Below, piece by piece: positions 47,682 through 58,900 of a stretch of DNA of 64,000 nt. The stretch is from positions 1-64,000 of the forward strand of contig NZ_JASCXW010000003.1 in assembly GCF_030012175.1 (NCBI RefSeq). The letters are read 5' to 3'. The stretch is from Peloplasma aerotolerans. Its GTDB lineage: Bacteria > Bacillota_I > Bacilli_A > Acholeplasmatales > Acholeplasmataceae. The position numbers were made by a program, and so were the translations under genes. The notes below the pieces were generated by a model. It saw nothing but the letters and a program-made list of their open reading frames with translations. It ran no database searches and had not been told where the DNA came from. The number at the start of each line of letters is the position of its first letter. Position 1 is the first letter of the stretch.

Positions 47682-49115
47682 ATGAAAACAAAAATGAGAT
47701 ACAAGGATTTACATATAAATAGGTATTTAATTTTCATCATCTTTACCTTATTTACATTGGTACTCTTTGCTTGTACACCCTATAGCGAGCCTGTTGAATC
47801 AAGTATACCAACTGATCCAATTGATCCAACAACACCAGTAGAAACTCAAATACCAGATGAAAACACGAAACTTTATCGAACAGATGTAAGAAGTGATGTT
47901 AGTCAAGTTGTCTTAGATGAACTTGAACTTGGATTTCTATTTTTCTGGGAGTTGGCAAATGATAACCGTGAATCTAATGGGTATGGTTTAATCCCAGATC
48001 GATTTAATACGTTTACAGGCAATCCTGGAAGTGTTTCTAGTATAGCGTCTGTAGGGTATGGTTTATCAGCACTTCCGATTGGTATAGAAAACAATTGGGT
48101 AACAAGACAAGAAGCTGAAGAAAGAGCATATTACACATTAGTAACTTTTCAAAATATGCAAAGAACTCATGGCTTTTGGTACCATTTTGTAAATATGTCA
48201 ACGGGTCTTAGAGAATGGAATTCGGAAGTTTCTATTATTGATTCAGCTATATTTATTAATGGTGCATTGACAGTAGGTAGATACTTTGGTGGACGTGTGC
48301 AACAATTGGCATATCAACTCTATGAAGAAATTGAATGGAATTGGTATTTTGACCCAGTCAATAATATGTTTTATATGGGTTATCGTCCTGAAAGTGGTTT
48401 TGAAGGGTATTGGGATCATTATGGCGAGCAACTAATGGTTTACGTGTTAGCTGCTGGTAGTCCAAACTACAAAGTTGGAAAAGGCGCATTTCAATTCATG
48501 AAGTTCTCATCAACCCTAACGAGTTCAACAGATAATTATGACAGTTTTTATTTGACTTGGACTGGATCATTATTTACATATCAATATTCACATGCATGGG
48601 TAGATTTTCAATCCTATGTTGATTGGCAAGGATATTCATGGTTTGATAATAGTGTTAACGCAGTAGATGCAGCAATCGCATACGCAAAAACAAGAACTGA
48701 TTATATTGGAATTCACGAGCATTCATGGGGTATGTCAGCATCTGATGGTCCTGGAGGGTATGTTGGTCCTTATGGTAGTGCACCATCAGCAGGATCTGCT
48801 CATGTTGTTGATGGAACAGTCCCAGCATACGGAGCGATAGGATCGATTGTCTTTAGGCCACAACAAGCAATATCAGCCATGGAGAATTATCGAACATATG
48901 AACGTTTTTGGAGCGTATATGGTTTCAAAGGAGCTTATAACCTAGATTATTCATCTAACGGATGGTTTGCTAATGATATTATTGGTATTGATAAAGGTAT
49001 TTCGATTTTAATGATTGAAAATTATATGTCACAAATGATTTGGAAAATATATATGGAAGTACCTTATGTTATTGATGGATTAGAAGCTTTAGATTTCACA
49101 CAAATAGATACATAA
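47682..49115 (+). CDS. Secreted PF10091 (GH144-like) glucanase lipoprotein
   Basis: A 477-residue lipoprotein. The signal segment ends in LFAC with Cys31, followed by a Pro/Thr-rich tether (about 32-70). The catalytic domain matches the PF10091/COG5368 glycoamylase family: LGFLFFWELAN, SIASVGYGLSALPIGIENNWV, HGFWYHFVNMSTGLREWNSEVSIIDSAIFINGAL and WGMSASDGPGGY. The characterised GH144 enzymes of this family are endo-beta-1,2-glucanases, so outside cleavage of beta-1,2-glucan is the best guess. The ATG at 47682 follows an AGGAG site. A cytoplasmic paralogue is encoded next. Confidence 0.83.
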   Translation: MKTKMRYKDLHINRYLIFIIFTLFTLVLFACTPYSEPVESSIPTDPIDPTTPVETQIPDENTKLYRTDVRSDVSQVVLDELELGFLFFWELANDNRESNGYGLIPDRFNTFTGNPGSVSSIASVGYGLSALPIGIENNWVTRQEAEERAYYTLVTFQNMQRTHGFWYHFVNMSTGLREWNSEVSIIDSAIFINGALTVGRYFGGRVQQLAYQLYEEIEWNWYFDPVNNMFYMGYRPESGFEGYWDHYGEQLMVYVLAAGSPNYKVGKGAFQFMKFSSTLTSSTDNYDSFYLTWTGSLFTYQYSHAWVDFQSYVDWQGYSWFDNSVNAVDAAIAYAKTRTDYIGIHEHSWGMSASDGPGGYVGPYGSAPSAGSAHVVDGTVPAYGAIGSIVFRPQQAISAMENYRTYERFWSVYGFKGAYNLDYSSNGWFANDIIGIDKGISILMIENYMSQMIWKIYMEVPYVIDGLEALDFTQIDT

Positions 49116-49132
49116 AACAAAGAGGACATCTT

Positions 49133-50356
49133 ATGAAGAACATTAGCTTAAAAGAAATACAAAAAACAGCATTTGATTATTTTATGAATTATACAAATTT
49201 TAATCCAGAATCTAAAGGGTTTGGTTTAACTGTTGATGCGACACATAAACTACAAAAAGCATCGATAGCAGCAACTGGTTTTATGTTATCAAGTTTAGTC
49301 ATTGGCGTTGAAAACAACTATATTTCACGTCATGATGCCTATGAAAAAGCTTTAATGACCTTAAAGACTTTGGTAAATCATGTAGATCATAAATTTGGGT
49401 TTTTCGCTCATTTTCTTGATATTGAAACCGGTGATAGATATCATAAATGTGAGTATTCAACCATTGATACAGCTTTATGTCTTTGCGGTGTGTTAACTGT
49501 TGATGCATATTTTCAAGATGAAGAGATAGCACAGCTTTCAACCATAATATTTGACCGAATTGATTGGGAAATTCTATTTCACCAATATGAAAATGTACCC
49601 GTATTATACATGTCTTATAACCCTGATAAAGATGGAGATTATGTTGACAAAAAACCTGGGTTTATCCATCAGTGGGATATGTTTGCTGAACAATTAATGA
49701 TGTATGTAATGATTGGTGCGAGTAAATATAGCCATCACGCCAAAGCTTTGTATGAGGGATTTGAAAGAATTAAAGGCAAATATCAAAACTTTGAGTATAT
49801 CCATTCACCTGGCAACGCATTATTTGTTTATCAGTTTCCAATGGCTTGGCTTGATTTAAAAGAAGTTGTTGATCAAAATGGCATCAATTGGTTTGAAAAT
49901 GCTAAAAATGCGACATTAGCACATCAAGCTTGTTCCATTTTTTATCAACATCGATTTAGAACCCATAATCAATATTTCTTTGGATTTACAGCATCAGACA
50001 CACCAAAAGGATATCGTGTCTTTGGAGCATTACCGAACCGTATGAATCGAATTGATAGCGATGGTACTGTTGCACCTTATGGATGTGTAGGATCAATTAT
50101 ATTTACACCTGACATTTGTAAAGCCTCTATAAAAGAAATGGGCAAGATCAAAGGTCTATGGGGTCCATATGGGTTTTATGATGCATTTAATCTAGAGCAT
50201 AATCAATTATGGATTAGCGATCATTACATATCGATTGATAAAGGATTGGAAATGTTAATGATTAATGCTTACTTAACTCAAGATGTTTATAAAGCATTTA
50301 TGTCACATCAAAGCATTCAAATCGGCATGGAGGTTATTGGATGGAAAAGAAAATAG
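49133..50356 (+). CDS. Cytoplasmic PF10091 (GH144-like) glucanase
   Basis: A 407-residue paralogue of the preceding lipoprotein, without signal peptide. It aligns through SKGFGLTVDATHKLQKASIAATG, IGVENNYISRHDAYEKAL, FGFFAHFLDIETGDRYHKCEYSTIDTAL and FGFTASDTPKGY. It would act on imported oligosaccharides. The pair suggests duplication with relocalisation. It overlaps the GH13 gene by 16 bases. Confidence 0.82.
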   Translation: MKNISLKEIQKTAFDYFMNYTNFNPESKGFGLTVDATHKLQKASIAATGFMLSSLVIGVENNYISRHDAYEKALMTLKTLVNHVDHKFGFFAHFLDIETGDRYHKCEYSTIDTALCLCGVLTVDAYFQDEEIAQLSTIIFDRIDWEILFHQYENVPVLYMSYNPDKDGDYVDKKPGFIHQWDMFAEQLMMYVMIGASKYSHHAKALYEGFERIKGKYQNFEYIHSPGNALFVYQFPMAWLDLKEVVDQNGINWFENAKNATLAHQACSIFYQHRFRTHNQYFFGFTASDTPKGYRVFGALPNRMNRIDSDGTVAPYGCVGSIIFTPDICKASIKEMGKIKGLWGPYGFYDAFNLEHNQLWISDHYISIDKGLEMLMINAYLTQDVYKAFMSHQSIQIGMEVIGWKRK

Positions 50357-51966
50357 AATGGTGGAAAAACGCTATTGTCTATCAAATCTATCCATTAAGC
50401 TTTAAAGACTCAAATCACGATGGTATCGGTGATTTGAATGGTATCAACTCAAAACTTGATTATATTAAAAACTTAGGTATTGATGTGATTTGGTTAAGTC
50501 CAGTTTATCAATCTCCAATGGATGATAATGGTTATGATATTAGTGATTATAAAAGAATAAATCCAATATTTGGAACGATGGAAGATATGGAAAATTTAGT
50601 TTCAAACATTCATAAAAATGGTATGAAAATCATCATGGACTTAGTTGTCAATCATACATCTGATGAGCATCAATGGTTTATTGAAGCCAAAAAATCAAAA
50701 GATAATCCATATCGTGATTATTACATATGGAGAGATCAACCAAATCAAATTCAATCAGTATTTAGTGGTCCCGCTTGGACTTATAATGAAGCAACAAAAC
50801 AATACTATTTTCACTTGTTTAGCAATAAACAACCCGATTTAAATTGGCATAATCCTAAGTTAAGATTAGAAATTTATCAAATGATCAATGAATGGTTGGA
50901 TAAAGGTATTGACGGTTTTAGATTGGATGTTATTGATTTGATAGGTAAAGATATTGATAGCATGAGCTTAAGTGATGGTCCTTATTTAAACCAATATCTT
51001 CAAGAAATGCATGATCATTGTTTTAAAAATCGAGATATTTTGACAGTTGGAGAGATGCCTGGACTATCCATAAAAAGAGCTTCAGAAATCACAAATCAAA
51101 AAAACCCGTTATTAAGTATGATTTTCCAGTTTTCTCATATAAGTCTAGATGAGATACCAGGACAAGGAAAATGGGCACTCAAAAAACTTGATTTAGTTGA
51201 GTTTAAAAATGTTTTTAATAAATTACAACAAACTTTGTTTGAAAAAGGTTGGAACAGTTTATTTTTAACAAATCATGATCAACCACGTGCTGTTTCTAGA
51301 TTTGGGAATCTATCATTTCGCAAAAAAAGTTCAAAAATGCTTGCTACAGTTCTATATGGTATGCAAGGAACCCCTTATGTATTTCAAGGTGAAGAAATAG
51401 GTATGACTGGTGTTCAATTTGAGTTAAGTCAGTATAAAGATATTGAGACACTTAATATGTATAGAGATCATTTACAAAAAGGGTATAAACATGATGATAT
51501 CATGACTTCAATTTATGCAAAAGGTAGGGATAATTCAAGAACACCCCTCCAATGGGATGATACACAAAATGCTGGTTTTTCAGATGTACAACCATGGATT
51601 GACATCAACCCAAATTATAAAGAACTTAATGCAAAAAAAGATTTAGCAGAAAAAGATAGTATATATAATTATTTCAAAGAGTTGTTCACAATAAGAAAGA
51701 AATATCGAATATTTGATCAAGGAACATTTGAGTTAATATATCCATCACATCATGAACTATTTATTTATCTAAGAAAAACAAAAAATGAAGCTATCTTAGT
51801 CATTGGTTCGTTTTCTGAAAATAGAATTGAAATCGATTTATCTGAGTATAGTCAATATCAATGTTTAATTACGAATGAGACTCCAATTGATCTCAAGCAA
51901 ACAGTTATACCCCCATATTATTGTGCGATTTACTATAAAAAGGAGGATTATCATGCCAACCATTAA
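50341..51966 (+). CDS. GH13 alpha-glucosidase (oligo-1,6-glucosidase type)
   Basis: A 541-residue cytoplasmic GH13 enzyme. The catalytic triad is visible: nucleophile D196 in GFRLDVIDL, acid E238 in TVGEMPG and D313 in LTNHDQPR. The N-terminus WWKNAIVYQIYPLSFKDSNHDGIGDLNGI is typical of subfamilies acting on isomaltose, sucrose or trehalose-phosphate. An alpha-glucosidase within a probable beta-glucan locus is unexpected. It overlaps the LacI gene by 14 bases. Confidence 0.92.
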   Translation: MEKKIEWWKNAIVYQIYPLSFKDSNHDGIGDLNGINSKLDYIKNLGIDVIWLSPVYQSPMDDNGYDISDYKRINPIFGTMEDMENLVSNIHKNGMKIIMDLVVNHTSDEHQWFIEAKKSKDNPYRDYYIWRDQPNQIQSVFSGPAWTYNEATKQYYFHLFSNKQPDLNWHNPKLRLEIYQMINEWLDKGIDGFRLDVIDLIGKDIDSMSLSDGPYLNQYLQEMHDHCFKNRDILTVGEMPGLSIKRASEITNQKNPLLSMIFQFSHISLDEIPGQGKWALKKLDLVEFKNVFNKLQQTLFEKGWNSLFLTNHDQPRAVSRFGNLSFRKKSSKMLATVLYGMQGTPYVFQGEEIGMTGVQFELSQYKDIETLNMYRDHLQKGYKHDDIMTSIYAKGRDNSRTPLQWDDTQNAGFSDVQPWIDINPNYKELNAKKDLAEKDSIYNYFKELFTIRKKYRIFDQGTFELIYPSHHELFIYLRKTKNEAILVIGSFSENRIEIDLSEYSQYQCLITNETPIDLKQTVIPPYYCAIYYKKEDYHANH

Positions 51967-52912
51967 AGATGTTGCAAAAAAAGCTGGTGTTTCCATATCA
52001 ACTGCATCATATGCTTTAAATCACTTGCCTAATGTACACCCTGAAACAAGAAAAAGAGTATTTCTAGCAGCAGAAGAACTCAATTACTATCCTAATGGAA
52101 GTGCTAAAAATTTAAAAAAGAGAAAAACAGGCAATATTGGTGTTTTCATCTATGGATTCTCTGGTCCAATTTTCAGCGATGTATTGGAAGGTATACGTCA
52201 CAAGTTACAGGAAAACAATTACAACATTATCGTAAGCAGTGGTAAGTCCTCAACAAACCTTTTACAAGAAAGACAGGTTGATGGAGCAGTTATTTTTGAT
52301 GCAGAAATTACAGATTTGGATTTGTCTGCATATGCAAGCCATGGTGTACCAATCATCGTCTTAGATCGTAAACTTGAAGGACCAAACATTTATTCTAGTG
52401 TTATCGAAAATGATAAACTTGTATATCAATTTGTGAATCAAATGATAAAAAAAGGGTATCATGATTTTGCATATGTTAGCGGGCCACTTGATGCATTTAA
52501 TAATAACCAGCGTTACGAAGGGTTTAAAAAAGCACTAAAGGATAAAAATATCACCAATCACCAATATTATCAAGGAGATTTTACAATCCAATCTGGATAT
52601 GAAGCTGGACTAGAAATCATCAAAAGAAAAGATCGACCAAAATTTGTTTTTTGTGCAAATGATGAATCAGCAATCGGCTTAATTCAAGCGCTTAATGAGG
52701 CTAACATAAACATACCTGATGAGATTGCATTATCTGGTTTTGATAATATTTATCTTGGACAATATATTAAACCCAAATTAACGACTATAGGTATTAATCA
52801 CATCCTATGGGGTGAAAAAGTTGCTGAGGCAATGATTAATATAGTCTCAGGTCATACTGTAGAAAAAATCGAAAAACCAGTAGGTGAGATTTATGAACGA
52901 GAAACCTGTTAG
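51953..52912 (+). CDS. LacI-family transcriptional regulator
   Basis: A 319-residue repressor. The N-terminal helix-turn-helix is TIKDVAKKAGVSISTASYALNHL, the hinge helix NGSAKNLKKRKTGNIGV includes the minor-groove Leu, and a periplasmic-binding-like sugar domain follows. The usual TVSRVLN is TASYALN here. The start at 51953 follows AAAAAGGAGGA; upstream in-frame starts lack one. It is embedded in the operon, so autoregulated. The likely targets are the GAAACGTTTC palindromes at 31120 and 31271. Confidence 0.92.
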   Translation: MPTIKDVAKKAGVSISTASYALNHLPNVHPETRKRVFLAAEELNYYPNGSAKNLKKRKTGNIGVFIYGFSGPIFSDVLEGIRHKLQENNYNIIVSSGKSSTNLLQERQVDGAVIFDAEITDLDLSAYASHGVPIIVLDRKLEGPNIYSSVIENDKLVYQFVNQMIKKGYHDFAYVSGPLDAFNNNQRYEGFKKALKDKNITNHQYYQGDFTIQSGYEAGLEIIKRKDRPKFVFCANDESAIGLIQALNEANINIPDEIALSGFDNIYLGQYIKPKLTTIGINHILWGEKVAEAMINIVSGHTVEKIEKPVGEIYERETC

Positions 52913-53849
52913 TTGGATAGAACCAAAAAATTTCAGTGATTTTTGGAAACATCAAATATCGATTATAGAACAAATCGATCCAAAATTTGAGATTATAAAA
53001 ACAGAGAGTTTTCAAGAAACAGGATTATGTGCGTACTTCAAATTTTTTGGTGCACAAAATGAAACACTCTATGGTTTCTACATTAAACATAATCAGCAAG
53101 AAAAAACACCTGTTGTTATCCATTTTCATGGCTATTGGTGGCATAAAGGAGAACCACAAGATTATATAAATTGGTTTCAAGAAGGATATGCAGTGATCGT
53201 TATGGATATTCGTGGACAAAAAGGTGAGTCTAAGGACACATACCCATACAAGAGTGGATATAAAAACAATGATCATCGATTAATGATTCGTGGCATTGAA
53301 GATCCAAATGAATCCTATATATTACATACTTATTTAGATGGGTATCAACTTATAAGAGTTGCTAAATCGCTTCCTTTTGTTAATGAAAATGAGATTATTC
53401 TAGATGGCGTTTCACAAGGCGGGAGTATTGTTGTTGCACTGGGTGCATTATCACAAGTTTGCTTAATTTGTGCTGATGTTCCTGGGAACACACACTTTTA
53501 TTATAGATATTTAAATCGTTCAGGTTCCGGTGCTGAATTCAACGATTACGTAAATGAAAATAATGTTAATGCTGAAACAATATTAAACAATTTAAAGTAT
53601 TTTGATAATGTTTTTCATGCCAAACGGATTTTGTCACCTATTTTGATATCTGCTGGTTCAGAAGATGAGATATGCCCTTTAGAGTATTTCAAATATGCTT
53701 ATAAAAACATTAAATCTTATAAACATTTGGTTGAATATAAAGGTGCTGGCCATGAAGGTGGCGGAAAAAGACATCAAAAAATAAAGCTTACATGGGTAAG
53801 GGAGAAAATAAATGAATGTAGACAACTTGTTAAAACAACTATCAACTAA
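52893..53849 (+). CDS. CE7 acetyl esterase (acetylxylan/cephalosporin-C deacetylase family)
   Basis: A 318-residue alpha/beta hydrolase with all three CE7 motifs: RGQ in DIRGQKGES, the nucleophile elbow GVSQGG with Ser174 and the HE motif in GAGHEGG (His287). The length is typical. It has no signal peptide, so it would deacetylate imported oligosaccharides. The ATG at 52893 follows AGGTGAG. It overlaps lacI by 20 bases and the GH3 gene by 38. Its presence hints that the natural substrate is acetylated. Confidence 0.87.
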   Translation: MNEKPVSWIEPKNFSDFWKHQISIIEQIDPKFEIIKTESFQETGLCAYFKFFGAQNETLYGFYIKHNQQEKTPVVIHFHGYWWHKGEPQDYINWFQEGYAVIVMDIRGQKGESKDTYPYKSGYKNNDHRLMIRGIEDPNESYILHTYLDGYQLIRVAKSLPFVNENEIILDGVSQGGSIVVALGALSQVCLICADVPGNTHFYYRYLNRSGSGAEFNDYVNENNVNAETILNNLKYFDNVFHAKRILSPILISAGSEDEICPLEYFKYAYKNIKSYKHLVEYKGAGHEGGGKRHQKIKLTWVREKINECRQLVKTTIN

Positions 53850-55986
53850 AGAAAAAATAGGACAACTACTCCAACTTGCACCGTTTCATTTTAATGTAGA
53901 TCTAAAATCGGAAGTTGCTGGTAGAGTAAGAAGTCTAAACATAGACACTGAGGGTATTTTCTTATCGGGATCTGTTTTAGGTATCCGTAATGCTGAAGAA
54001 ATGTTAGATATACAAAAAAAATATCTAGACAACTCAAAACATCAAATACCACTCATCATTATGGCTGATATTATTCATGGGTATGAAACCATTTTTCCTG
54101 TACCTATTGCATTAGCATCATCATTTAATCCCCGAATGGCATTTGAAACTGCTAGGATTTCTGCAATTGAAGCATCAACAGCAGGTATTCATGTTACATT
54201 TTCTCCAATGGCTGACCTATCTAGAGACCCTAGATGGGGTAGAGTCGTAGAAAGTTTTGGTGAAGATCCATATTTGGCAGGTGTTTTAGCTGCCAATATG
54301 GTTAAAGGGTATCAAAACGATGGGATTGAGAAAGTTGGTAATCTAGCTGCATGTGTCAAACATTTTGCTGCATATGGTGCATCAGAGGCAGGAAGGGATT
54401 ATAACACTGTTGATGTATCGAGAACTGCATTACACAACACATATCTAAAAAGCTATAAAAAAGCATTAGATGCTGGAGCTAGAATGGTTATGACAGCTTT
54501 TAACGTTCTTGATGGAGTCCCTGCAACAATCAATCAATATTTGTTAAGAACAGTTTTAAGAGATCTATGGAAATCTGATGTTGTAACAATTTCAGACTAT
54601 GACTCATTAAAGCAAGTGTTAGATCATGGTTGTGCTGAAAATGAGAAAGATGCTGCTTATCGAGCAATTCAGGCAGGCTTAGATATAGAAATGGCTTCCG
54701 TTTGTTATGTTAACTATCTTGAGAAGTTAATTGAAGAAGGCATCGTGGATATTCAAAAATTAGATGAAGCAGTATTGCGAGTACTTAATCTAAAAAAAGA
54801 TTTGGGACTTTTTGATAATCCTTACAAAGGAGCAAGTGTAGTTAGAGAAAAAGAACTACTACGATCAAAGAAACATTTTGAAATAAGTAAAAAAATAGCT
54901 TTAGAAAGTGCCGTATTGCTTAAGAACGAAAAAGTGTTACCATTAAATAAAAAACAGAAAATAGCATTAATTGGTCCATATGCGAGATCAAAGTCAACAA
55001 ACGGACCATGGTCATGGCATGGAAACATTGAACATAATAAATCACTTGAAGAAGTGTTTGTTAATCATAAAATAAATTTAGTTTATACTTCAGAAGCTGA
55101 AAGCATTAATCAGATTGAACATAGTGATTATGATCAAATATTGAAAGCTGATATGGTTGTATTGGCTTTAGGTGAAAACACGAGATTAAGTGGTGAAGCA
55201 CGTTCAAGAAGCGATATCAAATTACCAAATCAACAAGAAACACTTGTAAAAATGTCACATACCTTAAATAAAAAGGTTGTTGTTATTTTATTCAACGGTA
55301 GACCATTAGATTTAACAAATATAATAGAATCAGATGCTATCCTAGAGTCATGGTTTTTAGGTAGTTGTGCAGCAGATGCAATTTTTGACTTGATTTATGG
55401 TATTGCTAATCCATCAGGAAAACTTCCAATGAGTTTCCCACGAAGCGTAGGACAAATTCCAGTTTATTACAATCACTTAAATACGGGAAGACCATTATTA
55501 GAAACCAATAAAAATAATGAGTTTTTATCGAGATACCTAGATATTGAAAATACACCGTTATTTAATTTCGGGTATGGACTTTCATATTCATCCTTTATAT
55601 ATTCTAATTTGAGGATAAGTCAATTAGAATTTGATGTGGATACTCAACTACGTGTTTCAATTGATGTTACAAATGAAAGCCAAATTCCTGGTTATGAGGT
55701 CGTTCAACTATACATTAGAGACCATACTGCACAGATTTCAAGACCAGTAAAAGAACTTAAAAAATTTGAAAAAGTATGGCTTGGTAGTAAAGATACAAAA
55801 ACAGTAGAGTTTAGCTTAGATATACATGATTTATCTTATTATGATGCTTACGGAAATGAGATATATGATTCAGGTAAGTTTACAATTATGGTTGGATCCA
55901 ATTCACAGGAAACAATGAAGATTGATATTTGGTTGAAGGGGGTTAAGCATGATTATCAAAAACAAAGTTCAAACCAAAGCAGTTAG
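53812..55986 (+). CDS. GH3 beta-glucosidase
   Basis: A 724-residue GH3 enzyme. The (beta/alpha)8 domain has SPMADLSRDPRWGRVVESFGEDPYL and CVKHFAAYGASEAGRDYN, with the nucleophile Asp262 in TISDYDS. The second domain begins near 365 (LLKNEKVLPLNKKQKIALIGP), and a C-terminal fibronectin-III-like domain contains GYEVVQLYIRDHTAQISRPVKELKKFEKV. It has no signal peptide, so it is cytoplasmic. In Listeria innocua a GH3 enzyme next to the GH94 oligoglucan phosphorylase splits sophoro-oligosaccharides, and the same pairing is seen here. It overlaps the GH94 gene by 38 bases. Confidence 0.93.
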   Translation: MNVDNLLKQLSTKEKIGQLLQLAPFHFNVDLKSEVAGRVRSLNIDTEGIFLSGSVLGIRNAEEMLDIQKKYLDNSKHQIPLIIMADIIHGYETIFPVPIALASSFNPRMAFETARISAIEASTAGIHVTFSPMADLSRDPRWGRVVESFGEDPYLAGVLAANMVKGYQNDGIEKVGNLAACVKHFAAYGASEAGRDYNTVDVSRTALHNTYLKSYKKALDAGARMVMTAFNVLDGVPATINQYLLRTVLRDLWKSDVVTISDYDSLKQVLDHGCAENEKDAAYRAIQAGLDIEMASVCYVNYLEKLIEEGIVDIQKLDEAVLRVLNLKKDLGLFDNPYKGASVVREKELLRSKKHFEISKKIALESAVLLKNEKVLPLNKKQKIALIGPYARSKSTNGPWSWHGNIEHNKSLEEVFVNHKINLVYTSEAESINQIEHSDYDQILKADMVVLALGENTRLSGEARSRSDIKLPNQQETLVKMSHTLNKKVVVILFNGRPLDLTNIIESDAILESWFLGSCAADAIFDLIYGIANPSGKLPMSFPRSVGQIPVYYNHLNTGRPLLETNKNNEFLSRYLDIENTPLFNFGYGLSYSSFIYSNLRISQLEFDVDTQLRVSIDVTNESQIPGYEVVQLYIRDHTAQISRPVKELKKFEKVWLGSKDTKTVEFSLDIHDLSYYDAYGNEIYDSGKFTIMVGSNSQETMKIDIWLKGVKHDYQKQSSNQSS

Positions 55987-58900
55987 AAATGGCGATTTAA
56001 TTTTTAACATCCTTGAGAGTGGAGATATTTTTAATATTGAATATCATGACCATCAAATCAACTTACTCAATGGAAATATTATTGATGGAACAGTTGCGAA
56101 TATATATCTTCGTATATTTCATGATCATCATATATCTTACACTAAACTGATTGGAAGACACTCACCAAGTTCATATGAATTATACGCTGATAAAATTGTT
56201 TATCAGGGTCAGTTTGAGAATGTAAATTATCAAGTAGTTTTATCAGTTGAAAACTTGACATGGCAATATGATGTATCAGTCAAAAGTGATGATCAAGTTG
56301 TCTTTGATTTAGTATATGGTCAAGATGTTGCCATTTCAAATAAAGGTAGTATCTTAAGTAGTGAAACTTATACTGTACAGTACATAGACTATAAAGTTTT
56401 TAACCATCAAAATGGTTACGTTTTATGCGCAAGACAAAATCAAGGAAGACCACAGTATCTTCAATTAGGATCGCATCACAAGAATGTTGCTTATACAACC
56501 GATGGGTTTCAGTTTTTTGGATTATCATATAAAGAAACAGGACAACCTCAAGCAATGATGCAAGATCGATTGATTTCAGAAATCTATCAATATGAGTTTT
56601 CATATATGGCTTTGCAAAGCGATAAAATGGTGATAGACAATCATGAGGAAAAATACACTTTTTATGGTCATTATCAAGATGATTATCAAAAAACTATTGA
56701 ATCAAGCATCGATGTTAAACCATTTGAAATGAATAGCAAATGGTTTAAAAATAATCACAAAAAACCTAAAGATTCAATACTTAGTACCAATAGACAATTA
56801 AATGGAAATCAGCTTGATATAACTCAGATTAAAGAAGAATTTAGTGAACTTTTTTTGGAGGAATACCATCAAAAAGAACTCATTTCATTTTTTACTTCAA
56901 ATAATCACCATGTGGTTTTAAAACAAAAAGAACTATTAGTAGAAAGACCTCATGGGCACTTGTTGCTTCATGGTGATTTGAAACATGTTAGTGAAAATGT
57001 GATGGCATCAACAAACTTCATGTTTGGTGTTTTTAGTTCACATGTAGTTTTAGGAAATACGACATTTAATAAATTAACTGGGAGTTTAAGAAACCCCTTA
57101 AATACGACAAAAATTTCTGGACAAAGAATATATATAAAGATTAAAGGAATGTACTATATTCTAGGAATTCCAAGTTATTACGATATAGGTGTTAACAGCA
57201 CCAAATGGGTTTATGTATTAAATGATGATGTTTTGGTTGTTGAAATTTATGGTCATATGAATAACATGCAGCAGACACTAAACTTATATTCTAAAAATGA
57301 CATTCATTATGATTTTATGATAACGAATCAATTGTTAATGGGACCTAATGAGTATGCTTATGATATCCCCGTTGAAATCAATAATCAGGAAATTCTTGTT
57401 TTGTGTCCTAAGGATTCAATGGCAGTTCATAGATACCCACATTTAAAATACAAATTTACAATTAGTAAATCATTTTCTATTGTAGATGAAAATAAAGTCT
57501 ACAAAACAACAAATCAATTTGGACTACTAATGATTAAGATTGAAAAGCAATCACATTTTTCAATCCATGTTTCAGCAACAATCCAAGAAGCATTTCAACC
57601 TATCATTATAAAGACATATGAAGAGGTTGATGAAGAAGGAACATTATATTTCAAATCATTTGCACACCATTTCAGTCTAGCACATAAAGAAAATGAGGAG
57701 GATATAAGAAAGATTAATAACATCGTGCTTTGGTATACGCATAATGCATTGACGCATTACGCATCACCACATGGACTCGAACAAAGCAATGGAGCTGCAT
57801 GGGGAACAAGAGACATTTGCCAAGGTCCAATTGAGTTTTTTTCAGCAACACAACATTATGATATTGTTAGAGAAATTATCCTCAAAGTGTACCAAAGACA
57901 GTTTTTAGAAACTGGAGATTTTCCTCAATGGTATATGTTCGACAAATATTATCAAATTCAAGCACATGATTCACATGGAGATATTATTATTTGGCCACTA
58001 AGATCATTAGCTTATTATTTGAAGGCAACAAACGATTTCTCAATACTAGATGAAAGTGTTCCGTATATGTCATTAGAACTAAATGATTTCACAGAGAAAG
58101 TGTCTTTGCTAGAACATTTAAAATTGCAAATAAATACAATCATTGATTCTTTTATTCCAGGAACATATCTACCAGCATATGGTGGTGGAGATTGGGACGA
58201 TACACTACAACCAGCAAACCATGACTTAACGAAAATTATGGTAAGCGGTTGGACAGTTTCATTACTTTATGAAGCACTAAATCAACTCAGTATTGAAATC
58301 AAAGACTATGATGCAAAATTTTCAGGAAGTTTAAACAAACTCGCTGAAAATGTCAAAACTGATTATGAAAAACATATTATAGCTGATAATATCCCTTCAG
58401 GATTTGTTGTTTTTCATAAAGAACATAAAACTTATTTATTGCATCCAAGAGATCAAAAAACTGGATTAAAGTATCGTTTACTTCCATTTACAAGAGCGCT
58501 TATCTCTGAAATATCAAATCAGTCGCAAGTCGAACCATATCTTCAAATCATTAATCAGCATTTTAAACATCCAGATGGCGTTAGACTTATGGATACAGCA
58601 GTGGAATATAGAAGTGGAAAGATGACGTATTTTACAAGAGCTGAAACTGCTGCAAATTTCGGTAGAGAAATTGGATTGCAGTATGTACATGCACATATCA
58701 GATATATCGAAGCCATGGCTAAAATTGGGAAAGCTAAAGATGTATATGAAGGATTGTTAACCATCAACCCTATTTTGATAGAAAAACAAGTACCTAATGC
58801 TTACTATAGACAAAGCAATGTATATTTCAGTAGTTCAGATGCTTGGTTTAAGGATAGATACGAAGCTAGAAGAGATTTTGATAAAGTTAAGTCTGGTGAA

